Positions 30,307 to 36,602 of a DNA stretch of 38,097 nucleotides are shown here, one piece after another. Within the stretch, counting starts at the first letter, position 1, and the number at the start of each line of letters is the position of its first letter. The notes under the pieces are model-generated. The model was not told where the DNA came from and ran no database searches. It saw nothing but the letters and a program-made list of their open reading frames with translations. The position numbers were made by a program, and so were the translations under genes. The DNA comes from a virus, in IMG/VR virus record IMGVR_UViG_3300014720_000073, positions 1 through 38,097 of that record, one strand, 5' to 3'.

Positions 30307-30696
30307 TCAAAGAGAAGGGGAGACGGTCCATCCCTGCTTCACCGCCTCCGACCACAACAGGCGGCAGAACTCCTTCTGCGCCCACCAAGAGTGACCGACC
30401 TTGAAGTGCAGGATGAACTGCTGTCCCTTCGGGTTGTAGACCGTGAAGGTCTGAATCTCATCGATCATGGGATTGTCCGTCTCAAGAGCGACCGACACCA
30501 TGCTGCTCCTGCCCAACGGAATGTTGTTCGGGTCGATGTGGGGGATCCTGAAGACCAACCGCATCGGCGAGAGTTTGTCGGGACCTCTGAGATAGTAGAT
30601 CTCGGGATCGATGACCAACTTGTCTAGGACGCTGTCCACCATCAGGGTGGAGGGGTCTGCCGCTTCGGATGTGGTTGTCGTTTGTGATTGATCCAT
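30307..30696 (-). CDS. Hypothetical protein, predicted leaderless mRNA
   Basis: A 129-residue protein. After a Thr/Ser/Ala-rich N-terminus it has strand-rich stretches (KLVIDPEIYYLRG, MRLVFRIPHID, FTVYNPKGQQFILHFKVG) and a C-terminal helix (WWAQKEFCRLLWSEAV). The promoter -10 ends 6 nt before the ATG, as for the gene at 20278, so transcription should start at the start codon. It is a monocistronic unit. No family recognised. Confidence 0.6.
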   Translation of the reverse strand: MDQSQTTTTSEAADPSTLMVDSVLDKLVIDPEIYYLRGPDKLSPMRLVFRIPHIDPNNIPLGRSSMVSVALETDNPMIDEIQTFTVYNPKGQQFILHFKVGHSWWAQKEFCRLLWSEAVKQGWTVSPSL

Positions 30697-30702
30697 GGGG
30701 CA

Positions 30703-30731
30703 AAGATACGATAAGAAACCTCCCTTGTCAA
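30703..30731 (-). promoter_or_regulatory. Host-type promoter TTGACA-N17-TATCTT
   Basis: Minus strand: TTGACA (30731-30726), 17-nt spacer ending TTATCG, TATCTT (30708-30703), then only 6 nt to the ATG at 30696. Confidence 0.8.
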
Positions 30732-30747
30732 CAGGAGGTTTCAGATT

Positions 30748-31086
30748 TTAGTCGAGTCCGAGTTCGTGGTCGAGTTTGGCGAGACCGTCCATAGCCTTGT
30801 TCGCCTTTTTCGACGGCTTGTGTGGAATCTGCGCCCTGCGCTTCGCCCACTCGTTCGGGTGTTGGCTACGGAATATGTCTTCGATCCATGAGAGTGGGAA
30901 CTGCTGCTCTATGTCCCTCGTCGTTTCGGGATCGTCCTCGTCGGGGATCTCGGCGTAGAGCCAACAGTCATCCTTCTCGGGGACGATGATCCTGATCTCG
31001 TAGATGCCGCTGTCCTCGCCATCATTGATGTAGACCTTGTCGCCAAGCCTTATGCGTGTGGTCGTTCGGGGCTTCTTCGCCATCAT
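30748..31086 (-). CDS. Hypothetical acidic/aromatic protein
   Basis: A 112-residue protein. The N-terminus (KKPRTTTRIRLGDKVYINDGEDSGIYEIRII) looks like a small beta-barrel of the KOW/SH3 kind: L-G-D-x-V-x-I followed by a Gly turn. WLYAEIPDEDDPETTRDIEQQFPLSWIEDIF follows, then a Lys-rich helix. The ATG at 31086 overlaps the upstream stop (ATGA). It is the last gene of a tightly coupled operon starting at 32751. Confidence 0.6.
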   Translation of the reverse strand: MMAKKPRTTTRIRLGDKVYINDGEDSGIYEIRIIVPEKDDCWLYAEIPDEDDPETTRDIEQQFPLSWIEDIFRSQHPNEWAKRRAQIPHKPSKKANKAMDGLAKLDHELGLD

Positions 31087-31325
31087 TCACCGTCCGTCCT
31101 GCGGAACCGCTCGTTGTTCGCATCCGCTTCCTGCGTCTCCTCGACGCTCCGTGCGATGGCGAGTGCGGAGTACCTGCACACCTCCATACGACTACGCATC
31201 ATCTTGAGCAAGAGTCTTGTTTCGTTTGGTTCCCTCTCCATGTCTTTGTTGAGGAACTCGCTGATCTCGTCCATGCTCCTCACGGAGATGTCGATGATCC
31301 GCTTTGCCTGTTGCTCTTGGTTCAT
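31083..31325 (-). CDS. Hypothetical helical protein
   Basis: An 80-residue protein whose ATG at 31325 overlaps the upstream stop (ATGA). It is wholly helical: QQAKRIIDISVRSMDEISEFLNKDM, RLLLKMMRSRMEVCRYSALAIARSVEETQ. A long charged helix pair suggests an oligomerising or regulatory protein. No family recognised. Confidence 0.55.
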   Translation of the reverse strand: MNQEQQAKRIIDISVRSMDEISEFLNKDMEREPNETRLLLKMMRSRMEVCRYSALAIARSVEETQEADANNERFRRTDGE

Positions 31326-31657
31326 TTGTCGCTCCTCCATGACTTCCCTTGGAGTGAGGTGTATGCCTGTTCCACGATCTCGGACAGACCTCGGACGCTG
31401 CCTCGCTTTGTGTTGGCGTTGTAGTAGCCGTCCCAATCCATGAGGATGAACGATGCGTTGACGATCCTATCGTGGAGGGAATCGATGTATTCCTTTACGA
31501 GTTCGATGTCACGCAAACGCTTGTCCAATGGATTGGGCGGTCCTGCGAACCCGTGGAAGTTGTTCCCCTTCTTCTTGCACCACCGTTCGATGCGCTTGAG
31601 CGCACGGGAAGCATCCTCGGAGTTCGGCTTGGGTTTGGGTTTGGGTTTCTTCGCCAT
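31322..31657 (-). CDS. Hypothetical protein with Lys/Pro-rich N-terminus
   Basis: A 111-residue protein starting MAKKPKPKPKPNSEDAS. The helical body has SRALKRIERWCKKKGNNFHGFAG, LDKRLRDIELVKEYIDSLHDR and FILMDWDGYYNANTKRG. The ribosome-binding site AAGGAA lies 7 nt before the ATG. It starts 18 nt after the stop of the gene at 31676. Function unknown. Confidence 0.55.
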   Translation of the reverse strand: MAKKPKPKPKPNSEDASRALKRIERWCKKKGNNFHGFAGPPNPLDKRLRDIELVKEYIDSLHDRIVNASFILMDWDGYYNANTKRGSVRGLSEIVEQAYTSLQGKSWRSDK

Positions 31658-31675
31658 GTCGTGTTCCTTGTCGGG

Positions 31676-32041
31676 TCATCCCAAGTCTTGGTGATACTGC
31701 GGAGGGACAGCCTTTCCACCATCCCTGACCACTCCGTTCAAGGTCTTCACCACCTTTGACTCGGGGGTCTCGTAGCAGTCCCAATCCATCATGTCGGCGA
31801 CATCATCGGCGGTCGTGACCCTGACGGTCTTGCCACCGACACGGCGGTAGATCTCCCCTAGTTGGAGGCTCATCTCGCAGACACGGCGACGAGCCTCGTC
31901 CCGCTCCTCACGCAACTTCCGAATGACATCGGGCAGTTCCGAAAGCATGGGCTTCTCATCGACTCCTGCGGCTTCCCGAATCAGAGCGATGGTGTGCAGT
32001 AGGGAGGCGATGGTTTGCCGATCAATATCATCGTGGTTCAC
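31676..32041 (-). CDS. Hypothetical protein, tandem paralogue with gene at 32038
   Basis: About 121 residues from a GTG at 32041 that overlaps the upstream stop (GTGA), with GAGGGA 6 nt upstream. It starts M-N-H-D-D-I-D and contains KLREERDEARRRVCEM, both like its neighbour (MNNADID, LLSERDEARREI). The rest has SLLHTIALIREAAGVDE and, at the C-terminus, VTTADDVADMMDWDCYETPE and VVRDGGKAVPPQ. The two genes probably arose by tandem duplication. Function unknown. Confidence 0.6.
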   Translation of the reverse strand: MNHDDIDRQTIASLLHTIALIREAAGVDEKPMLSELPDVIRKLREERDEARRRVCEMSLQLGEIYRRVGGKTVRVTTADDVADMMDWDCYETPESKVVKTLNGVVRDGGKAVPPQYHQDLG

Positions 32042-32274
32042 GGCTGTCCCTCTTTGAAGCAGTCGGGGAAGTCCCATCCTCTTGCAGCGGCATGACTCTC
32101 CCGCACATCGGGATGCAGCGATTCCAAGATTTCACGCCTCGCCTCGTCCCTCTCGGAGAGCAAGGCTTCGATGAGATCGGCGGCGGCGTAGCGTTCGTCA
32201 TTGATTTGTTGTGAGCAACTCGTCCACATGATCCGCAGTCTCGGCACGATGTTGTCGATGTCAGCATTGTTCAT
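32038..32274 (-). CDS. Hypothetical protein, tandem paralogue with gene at 31676
   Basis: A 78-residue protein. The order is NNADIDNIVPRLRIMWTSCS, then ADLIEALLSERDEARREILES, and an aspartate/aromatic C-terminus. It shares its N-terminal MNxxDID and the ERDEARR heptad with the following gene. A TTATTGATCGTT element (read on +) lies 11 nt upstream of the ATG, as it does 18 nt upstream of the next gene. Confidence 0.55.
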   Translation of the reverse strand: MNNADIDNIVPRLRIMWTSCSQQINDERYAAADLIEALLSERDEARREILESLHPDVRESHAAARGWDFPDCFKEGQP

Positions 32275-32310
32275 TGGTTGACTCTTTATTGATCGTTTCG
32301 TCCGAGATAC

Positions 32311-32751
32311 TCAACGCTTCCCCGCCTCAAGGATGGGGAGTCCCGCCTCTGTCGGGACATAGATTACCGAGTTCCCACCCTTGTCGAGGTTTTCTATCCA
32401 TAAGTACCTCAAGTACGACTCGTTGTTGCGCAGGGACTCGCCGATGATGGCGTTGGCTTGCGCCACGCCTCTTGCCCTCTCCACCTCGGCTGCGGCGAGA
32501 GACTTCGCAGCCTCAAGTTTTGCCTCCGCCTCCAACACGGCTATACGGCGGTTGCCCTCGGCTTGGGCTAGTTCCGCCTCGCCTTGCATCTGCGCTGACC
32601 ACACGCTGTAGCGGGGCTTGATGAACATGTAGCCGCCGATGGTGCCGCCTAGCACGATAGCGACCACCACGATCCAAAAGATCACGGAGAGAGCCATCTC
32701 ACGGTCGAAGCGGTGCGGTTGGTTGTAGTTGTTTGAGTTGTGGTTCGACAT
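32311..32751 (-). CDS. Membrane-anchored SPFH/prohibitin-like protein
   Basis: A 146-residue protein. One transmembrane helix (about 19-45: MALSVIFWIVVVAIVLGGTIGGYMF) is followed by a long Ala/Glu-rich helix (QMQGEAELAQAEGNRRIAVL, EAEAKLEAAKSLAAAEVERA, RGVAQANAIIGESL) and a short end (YLRYLWIENLDKGGNSVIYVP). That order, EAEGxRxAxxxEAEA then an N-x-x-I-Y-V-P finish, is the C-terminal part of SPFH/band 7 proteins, without the band 7 head. Several phages carry such shortened forms. It could form a ring or scaffold at the inner membrane; the role in infection is unknown. Confidence 0.7.
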   Translation of the reverse strand: MSNHNSNNYNQPHRFDREMALSVIFWIVVVAIVLGGTIGGYMFIKPRYSVWSAQMQGEAELAQAEGNRRIAVLEAEAKLEAAKSLAAAEVERARGVAQANAIIGESLRNNESYLRYLWIENLDKGGNSVIYVPTEAGLPILEAGKR

Positions 32752-32795
32752 GGTTTCGTATTCCTTTCCTTATTGATCGTTCTCTTTCATATGGA

Positions 32796-32870
32796 ATGAC
32801 TTCCGAGATTGGGTATCGATCCTCTTTCGCCGATATTCAGCGAGGATCGATACCCAATCTCGGAGGTCAT
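32796..32870. repeat. 29-bp near-perfect inverted repeat with 17-nt loop
   Basis: Left arm 32796-32824, right arm 32842-32870, differing at a single position that still pairs as G-T in RNA. The loop is 17 nt. It fills most of the gap between the genes ending at 32874 and starting at 32751. There is no T-run, so it is not a standard terminator. It could be an RNase III substrate, an operator, a replication origin or a mobile-element remnant. Confidence 0.9.
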
Positions 32871-32873
32871 CCT

Positions 32874-33155
32874 TCAAAGGGTCTGTCCGAACACGCACAC
32901 GAAATCCGCACGGTGGTGGCTATTGACGAGCCAATCCTTCCTGTGCCTGTTGACGAAGGCGATCAGTTCCGCACGGCGAGTGTCCTTGGAGATCTCGACG
33001 GCGAACAGTTCCCTCGCCATCTGTGGGGCATCGGGTGCCCCGTACTTCCTCGCCGTGCGGAGAACACCTAGTGCGATGTCGAGGATGAGCGAGTCCTTCT
33101 CGCTCTCGGTCAGTTCGTGCGGCATCTTGGGTGGTTTGGGGAAGACTACGGACAT
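32874..33155 (-). CDS. Hypothetical protein, FGQTL family copy 1
   Basis: A 93-residue protein with TGAGGAG 5 nt before the ATG. It shares its fold with the gene upstream: SLILDIALGVLRTARKYGAPDAPQ, then ARELFAVEI, TRRAELIAFVNRHRKDWLV and the closing VFGQTL. The two are tandem paralogues; this is the short version without the Pro/Thr-rich N-terminal region. Function unknown. Confidence 0.6.
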   Translation of the reverse strand: MSVVFPKPPKMPHELTESEKDSLILDIALGVLRTARKYGAPDAPQMARELFAVEISKDTRRAELIAFVNRHRKDWLVNSHHRADFVCVFGQTL

Positions 33156-33164
33156 GGGTTCTCC

Positions 33165-33650
33165 TCAGAGGGTCTGCCCGAACTGCTGCACCCAACGGGT
33201 CTTGCTGTCGAACGAGAGGATGTACTGCTTGTTCGCCTTGACGAAGGCGATCAGCGAAGCCTTGGTCTCGTCCCACCGCTCACGGCGGTCGGCGATGTCG
33301 AGGGCGTACAACTCGTAGGCGAGGTCGGGCGTGTTCGCATCACGGGTGTCCTTGGCGTTACGCAAGACCTCGTAGGCGATGTTGAAGAGGAGGACGGACT
33401 CGTTGACCACGGGCGGCTTCGGCGTGGTGACGGCGGGAGTCGCCGTCTTCTTCTTGGCGAAGATGCGCACGGGCGGCTCGTAGGGCTCGGCGGTCACGAC
33501 CTCGGTGTAGCGGGGAGTGGTCGGGGTCAGCGACCGCCCCACGGGACGGGACGGCTTGGGCTGCGGCTCGGACACCGTCAGGGCGGCGAGGTTCTCCTCA
33601 AGGTTGCGGACGGTCAGGGATGCGGCGGGAGCGTTGTTCTTGCTGCTCAT
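33165..33650 (-). CDS. Hypothetical protein, FGQTL family copy 2
   Basis: A 161-residue protein from the ATG at 33650 (CAGGAGAG upstream). The N-terminal 80 residues are low-complexity (Pro, Thr, Ala, Ser; PQPKPSRPVGRSLTPTTPRY, then a Lys-rich KKKTATPAVTTPKPP). The C-terminal half is helical with LLFNIAYEVLRNAKDTRD, DLAYELYALDIADRR, KASLIAFVKANKQYILSF and ends QQFGQTL. It matches the neighbouring gene over about 75 residues. It has its own promoter at 33708-33736 and a 58-nt leader. Confidence 0.6.
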   Translation of the reverse strand: MSSKNNAPAASLTVRNLEENLAALTVSEPQPKPSRPVGRSLTPTTPRYTEVVTAEPYEPPVRIFAKKKTATPAVTTPKPPVVNESVLLFNIAYEVLRNAKDTRDANTPDLAYELYALDIADRRERWDETKASLIAFVKANKQYILSFDSKTRWVQQFGQTL

Positions 33651-33704
33651 GGTGCGTTCTCTCCTGTGTGCTTCGGGTTGCGGTCTATGACTTCTGACTA
33701 CACG

Positions 33705-33736
33705 CCAAAGATACCTTATCTTTGGCAAGGTGTCAA
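33705..33736 (-). promoter_or_regulatory. Host-type promoter with palindrome over the -10
   Basis: Minus strand TTGACA (33736-33731), 17-nt spacer, TATCTT (33713-33708). A perfect inverted repeat, CCAAAGATA-CCT-TATCTTTGG (33705-33725), covers the -10, so a repressor could block the promoter. Confidence 0.75.
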
Positions 33737-33744
33737 GGGGGAAA

Positions 33745-33888
33745 TCAGCGGTTGCCCTCATTCAGGATACGGGAGATGTGCTTCGCCTCCACACGGGCTG
33801 TCGCCGCAAAGTTGCGAAGTCCATCCCATGATGTGGTTGGGAGCGGGGGACCGTCATACTTGAGGGGCTTGACCTGTGCTTGGTTCAT
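33745..33888 (-). CDS. 47-residue hypothetical protein
   Basis: A short gene with GGAGG 7-8 nt before the ATG and a promoter right behind it. The peptide has a Pro-rich start (QVKPLKYDGPPLPTTSW) and a helix (NFAATARVEAKHISRILNEG). It is monocistronic, since the next promoter lies just downstream. Function unknown. Confidence 0.55.
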   Translation of the reverse strand: MNQAQVKPLKYDGPPLPTTSWDGLRNFAATARVEAKHISRILNEGNR

Positions 33889-33907
33889 GTACTGTTCCTC
33901 CGTGGGA

Positions 33908-33936
33908 AAGATACGATATCAAACACCTGTTGTCAA
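33908..33936 (-). promoter_or_regulatory. Host-type promoter TTGACA-N17-TATCTT
   Basis: Minus strand TTGACA (33936-33931), 17-nt spacer ending GATATCG, TATCTT (33913-33908), about 19 nt before the ATG at 33888. It directly follows the terminator of the small RNA. Confidence 0.8.
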
Positions 33937-33947
33937 CCTCATCGGAC

Positions 33948-34004
33948 AAAAACGATCCCGCCTCGGGACAAGTCACCGAGGCGGGAGCGCATGGGGGAAA
34001 AGAT
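33948..34004 (-). ncRNA. Predicted small RNA of about 57 nt ending in a terminator
   Basis: On the minus strand a promoter (TTGACT-N17-TAATCT) would start transcription near 34004. From there runs CATCTTTTCCCCCATGCGCT, then a 10-bp stem (CCCGCCTCGG with CCGAGGCGGG, 9-nt loop) and a TTTTT run at 33952-33948. No open reading frame fits. The 5' segment is shared with the terminator element at 20838-20856. A small RNA is inferred; it might instead be the leader end of the preceding operon. Confidence 0.45.
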
Positions 34005-34010
34005 GCGGGG

Positions 34011-34039
34011 AGATTACAGACCCTACTGCCCCAAGTCAA
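34011..34039 (-). promoter_or_regulatory. Host-type promoter TTGACT-N17-TAATCT
   Basis: Minus strand: TTGACT (34039-34034), 17-nt spacer, TAATCT (34016-34011). The next gene start is 123 nt away, beyond a terminator, so it seems to serve the small RNA. Confidence 0.6.
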
Positions 34040-34060
34040 CGGGGTCTGCCTGATTTTTTG

Positions 34061-34246
34061 TCACTTTGCCTGTTCAGCCCGATTGACCTCGACGGTCAGA
34101 TGCTCGACCTTGAGTTGAGCGACCTGAAGCAGAGCAGTCACCGTGATGGTCTCAAACAGGGATGCCGTCCGCATCCTCTGCATAAGGAGGTTGCGCTCGG
34201 TGACGGCGTTGTCGAGTTGCTGTCGGAGGGTGAGTTCGGTGGTCAT
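34061..34246 (-). CDS. 61-residue helical protein
   Basis: The ATG at 34246 has AAAGGAAA upstream. The protein is two helices: TLRQQLDNAVTERNLLMQRM and TALLQVAQLKVEHLTVEVNR, a likely coiled-coil hairpin. It is alone behind its own promoter and is followed by the small-RNA region. Function unknown. Confidence 0.55.
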   Translation of the reverse strand: MTTELTLRQQLDNAVTERNLLMQRMRTASLFETITVTALLQVAQLKVEHLTVEVNRAEQAK

Positions 34247-34268
34247 CGTGGGTTTTCCTTTCACCAGA

Positions 34269-34297
34269 AAGATAGCAAACAAACGAGACCGTGTCAA
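34269..34297 (-). promoter_or_regulatory. Host-type promoter TTGACA-N17-TATCTT
   Basis: Minus strand TTGACA (34297-34292), 17-nt spacer, TATCTT (34274-34269), 22 nt before the ATG at 34246. It is back-to-back with the late promoter at 34313, so the two strands diverge here. Confidence 0.8.
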
Positions 34298-34312
34298 GGG
34301 ATTCCGCAAACC

Positions 34313-34320
34313 CTAAATAC
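34313..34320 (+). promoter_or_regulatory. Late promoter-like CTAAATAC for the 34342-37518 operon
   Basis: CTAAATAC ends 21 nt before the ATG at 34342, with AGGAG in between. It heads the late operon of capsid-targeting-like genes. Confidence 0.65.
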
Positions 34321-34341
34321 ATTGTCAGGAGTTACAGGACC

Positions 34342-35412
34342 ATGATGAACCACTATCAGCGCAGCATCCTCAGCGAAGCCGTCAAGTACGGCGGGACCAA
34401 CATCTCCAAGAACGATCAGATGGCGAGGGTGGTCGAGTCTAACGGAATCGCCGAGGCGAGGAAGATGGGGAAGAGGCAACTTGAGAAGGCTGTCAACGAT
34501 GCCTACAGGAAGTACTTCGACCGTGTCCAAGTCTCCATAATGAAGTTGGGTGCCATCTACAAAGACATTGAGGCTGCGATTGTGAGTGGTGCGGACCTCG
34601 ACAAGGTCATGCCCGACATACGGAAGAAGCATGCAATCGCCGAGGCATACGCTCCCTTGGACACGAAGGGAATCATCGGTGCCTTTACCGAGGCAACGGG
34701 GAAGAAGCGGTTTGAGTACCGCACCTTGATCGCTGAGGAGTTCACCCAACAGAATGCACAGACGATCAAGCAGCAGTTGGGTGGAGGAAAGTTCGTCGCC
34801 ATGACGGGGGCGAAGGATTTCATGTTCAGCGGTAAGGATTCTTATCTTTCCTTCAAGATTGGCAAGGGTGCGAAGGATGGAATCAACTACATCAAGATCA
34901 TCTACAACCAAGGCAAGGATGACTACACGGTGGAGTTCTGCGTCTTCCGTGGCACGAATGTCACGGTGAAGCACCGTGCCGAGGGCGTGTATGCAGATCA
35001 ACTTAGGGAGATCTTCCAAAAGCACACGGGACTCTACACTTCCTTGGGCACGATGGGTTCACGAAAGGAATCGGTCGAGGTTACCGAAGCCGCTGCCCCT
35101 GCCACCCCGACCCACGGCTACAAGGTCGGCGACATCCTGTTCGGCTCGACCTACTACGGGATGATCATCCCCCACTTCTACAAGGTCATGCGCATCATCG
35201 GCACATCGAAGATCGAAGTGGTCGAGTTGGTTCTTCAGCAGAACGGAGACGGTTGGTCGGGTCAGGCGACCCCGAGCGGCACACCGAATAGCGCAGCGAA
35301 GATCTTCACGGTGAGGAAGTCGGGCGGTGGGGACCCTGGCATCAAGATCAACAACTACCTCACGGCGAAGAAGTGGGACGGCAAGCCTAAGATGTACAAC
35401 TACCTAGACTGA
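34342..35412 (+). CDS. Putative internal head protein with gp21-type sites
   Basis: A 356-residue protein from the ATG at 34342; an upstream GTG would lie before the promoter. It opens MMNHYQRSILSEAV, with a gp21-type LSE|A site. A helical part follows, then FEYRTLIAEEFTQQNAQTIKQQLGGGKF and a beta-rich domain (SYLSFKIGKG, DYTVEFCVFRGTNVTVKH). A second possible cut, VTE|A, lies in an Ala/Pro linker (about residue 250) before the C-terminal domain (YKVGDILFGSTYYG, MIIPHFYKVMRIIG). That last domain looks like small phage domains with V-G-D-I-(F/Y) openings. Late promoter and sites suggest head packaging. Function unknown. Confidence 0.6.
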   Translation: MMNHYQRSILSEAVKYGGTNISKNDQMARVVESNGIAEARKMGKRQLEKAVNDAYRKYFDRVQVSIMKLGAIYKDIEAAIVSGADLDKVMPDIRKKHAIAEAYAPLDTKGIIGAFTEATGKKRFEYRTLIAEEFTQQNAQTIKQQLGGGKFVAMTGAKDFMFSGKDSYLSFKIGKGAKDGINYIKIIYNQGKDDYTVEFCVFRGTNVTVKHRAEGVYADQLREIFQKHTGLYTSLGTMGSRKESVEVTEAAAPATPTHGYKVGDILFGSTYYGMIIPHFYKVMRIIGTSKIEVVELVLQQNGDGWSGQATPSGTPNSAAKIFTVRKSGGGDPGIKINNYLTAKKWDGKPKMYNYLD

Positions 35413-35416
35413 ATCC

Positions 35417-36010
35417 ATGCTCTCGTTCAAGTCATACATCCAAGAGATCACCGAGGCGGCACGGGGAATGATCAAGACCAAGAACCGTTGGTTGAGGATC
35501 AATCCCACGCAGACCAAGGCGAACACGGATGTGCAGAAAGACATCTATGACATGATCAGGCAGACCTATGCGGGTATCGGAGGTCACCCCGACTTCCCAT
35601 CACCCGACAAGGTTCCGCACGACAACGACGGCATCGACATCATCGATACGGACGGTCCCGACGATATCGATGCGACCCTTCTCAGCAAACGCACGATGTT
35701 CGGTCGCAAGTTCACCGCTGTCGCAACGGATGGGCAACAGGACTCCAAGAGAGCCATGCTTGCCAAGGCGGTCGAACTGTTGGGACGGCGAGGAAACTAC
35801 ATAGAGGTCTCGGGCAAGATCCTCGACATCCTCGTCTCCAAGGGAGCCAAACCCGTGACTGATCAGAGGACCGTGGAGAAGGTCCTGACGGGCAAGACGA
35901 TCCAATGGCACGGGAAGCATCCGCAGGGCTCGGCGGGTGACGGTTGGTATTCCCGCAGCATCGGTGGTTCGATGCACACGAAGATGATGCTCGGGAACCC
36001 GATCCCATGA
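35417..36010 (+). CDS. T4-like conserved protein with capsid-targeting-like N-terminus
   Basis: A 197-residue protein. The start MLSFKSYIQEITEAARG has the T4 internal-protein form (short amphipathic helix, then IQE and ITEA). The body, DMIRQTYAGIGGHPDFPSP, DDIDATLLSKRTMFGR, AVATDGQQDSKRAMLAKAVE and a GKTIQWHGKHPQG...GWYSRSIGGSMHTKMMLG finish, strongly resembles a protein I know from T4-like cyanophages. The fold recalls acetyltransferase-like domains, but this is not established. The stop overlaps the next ATG (ATGA). Probably packaged in the head if the N-terminus acts as a targeting peptide. Confidence 0.65.
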   Translation: MLSFKSYIQEITEAARGMIKTKNRWLRINPTQTKANTDVQKDIYDMIRQTYAGIGGHPDFPSPDKVPHDNDGIDIIDTDGPDDIDATLLSKRTMFGRKFTAVATDGQQDSKRAMLAKAVELLGRRGNYIEVSGKILDILVSKGAKPVTDQRTVEKVLTGKTIQWHGKHPQGSAGDGWYSRSIGGSMHTKMMLGNPIP

Positions 36011-36585
36011 AGACCTACTGGCAACTCCTCGCCGAGGTGACCCAAGCCCTCAAGTTGAAGTTGGGGAAGGTTGCCCTGCCCCTTTTCACACCGAAGGAGC
36101 CGTATCCATGGTCAACTGCCCACAACGGTTGGTGGCATCCGACGAAGCCGCCCGTCAAGTTCCCATGGAGGGCGGGCAACTACCACATCACGCAGGTGGT
36201 GAGGAACCCTGCGGCGTTCGACCTGACCAAGGCGAAGATCTACGAGATCATGCTGCCTCGGTACAGGAACGAGCGAGAGATGGTTGATTCCGTCTACGAA
36301 AGGCTCACCCTCGGTCTGAAGGACAGCGACGATCCAATCGAAGACTACCTTTTCTCCAAGGGTTGGGTTCGGACGAAGACGCTAGGCAATGGCAACCACA
36401 TCAGCGTCAACATCGAAGGTGTGCCGCCGTACATCAGGAGGGCTGCGGAACTCGTAGCCATCCATGCGTATGGGATCACGAACCGAGGCGGCAAACTCGT
36501 CTTGCAAGTCGATGACCGCAGCGACCACACGGGAAAGTCGTATCAGACTCCCGAGGAGATTGAGCGTTACGGCAGGGGCAGGTAG
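36007..36585 (+). CDS. Putative capsid-targeted protein, second of the coupled pair
   Basis: A 192-residue protein starting MKTYWQLLAEVTQALKLK, where LAE|V fits a gp21 cut and the M-K-T-Y start matches the T4 IPIII/IPII opening. Its ATG overlaps the previous stop (ATGA). The rest has KVALPLFTPKEPYPW, HNGWWHPTKPPVKFPWRAGN and YHITQVVRNPAAFDLTKAKI, then REMVDSVYERLTLGL and a GWVRTKTLGNGNHISVNIEG segment. It is basic and Trp/Pro-rich early. No enzyme family recognised. Confidence 0.6.
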   Translation: MKTYWQLLAEVTQALKLKLGKVALPLFTPKEPYPWSTAHNGWWHPTKPPVKFPWRAGNYHITQVVRNPAAFDLTKAKIYEIMLPRYRNEREMVDSVYERLTLGLKDSDDPIEDYLFSKGWVRTKTLGNGNHISVNIEGVPPYIRRAAELVAIHAYGITNRGGKLVLQVDDRSDHTGKSYQTPEEIERYGRGR

Positions 36586-36602
36586 CAGGACGGGTTGTAC
36601 GC

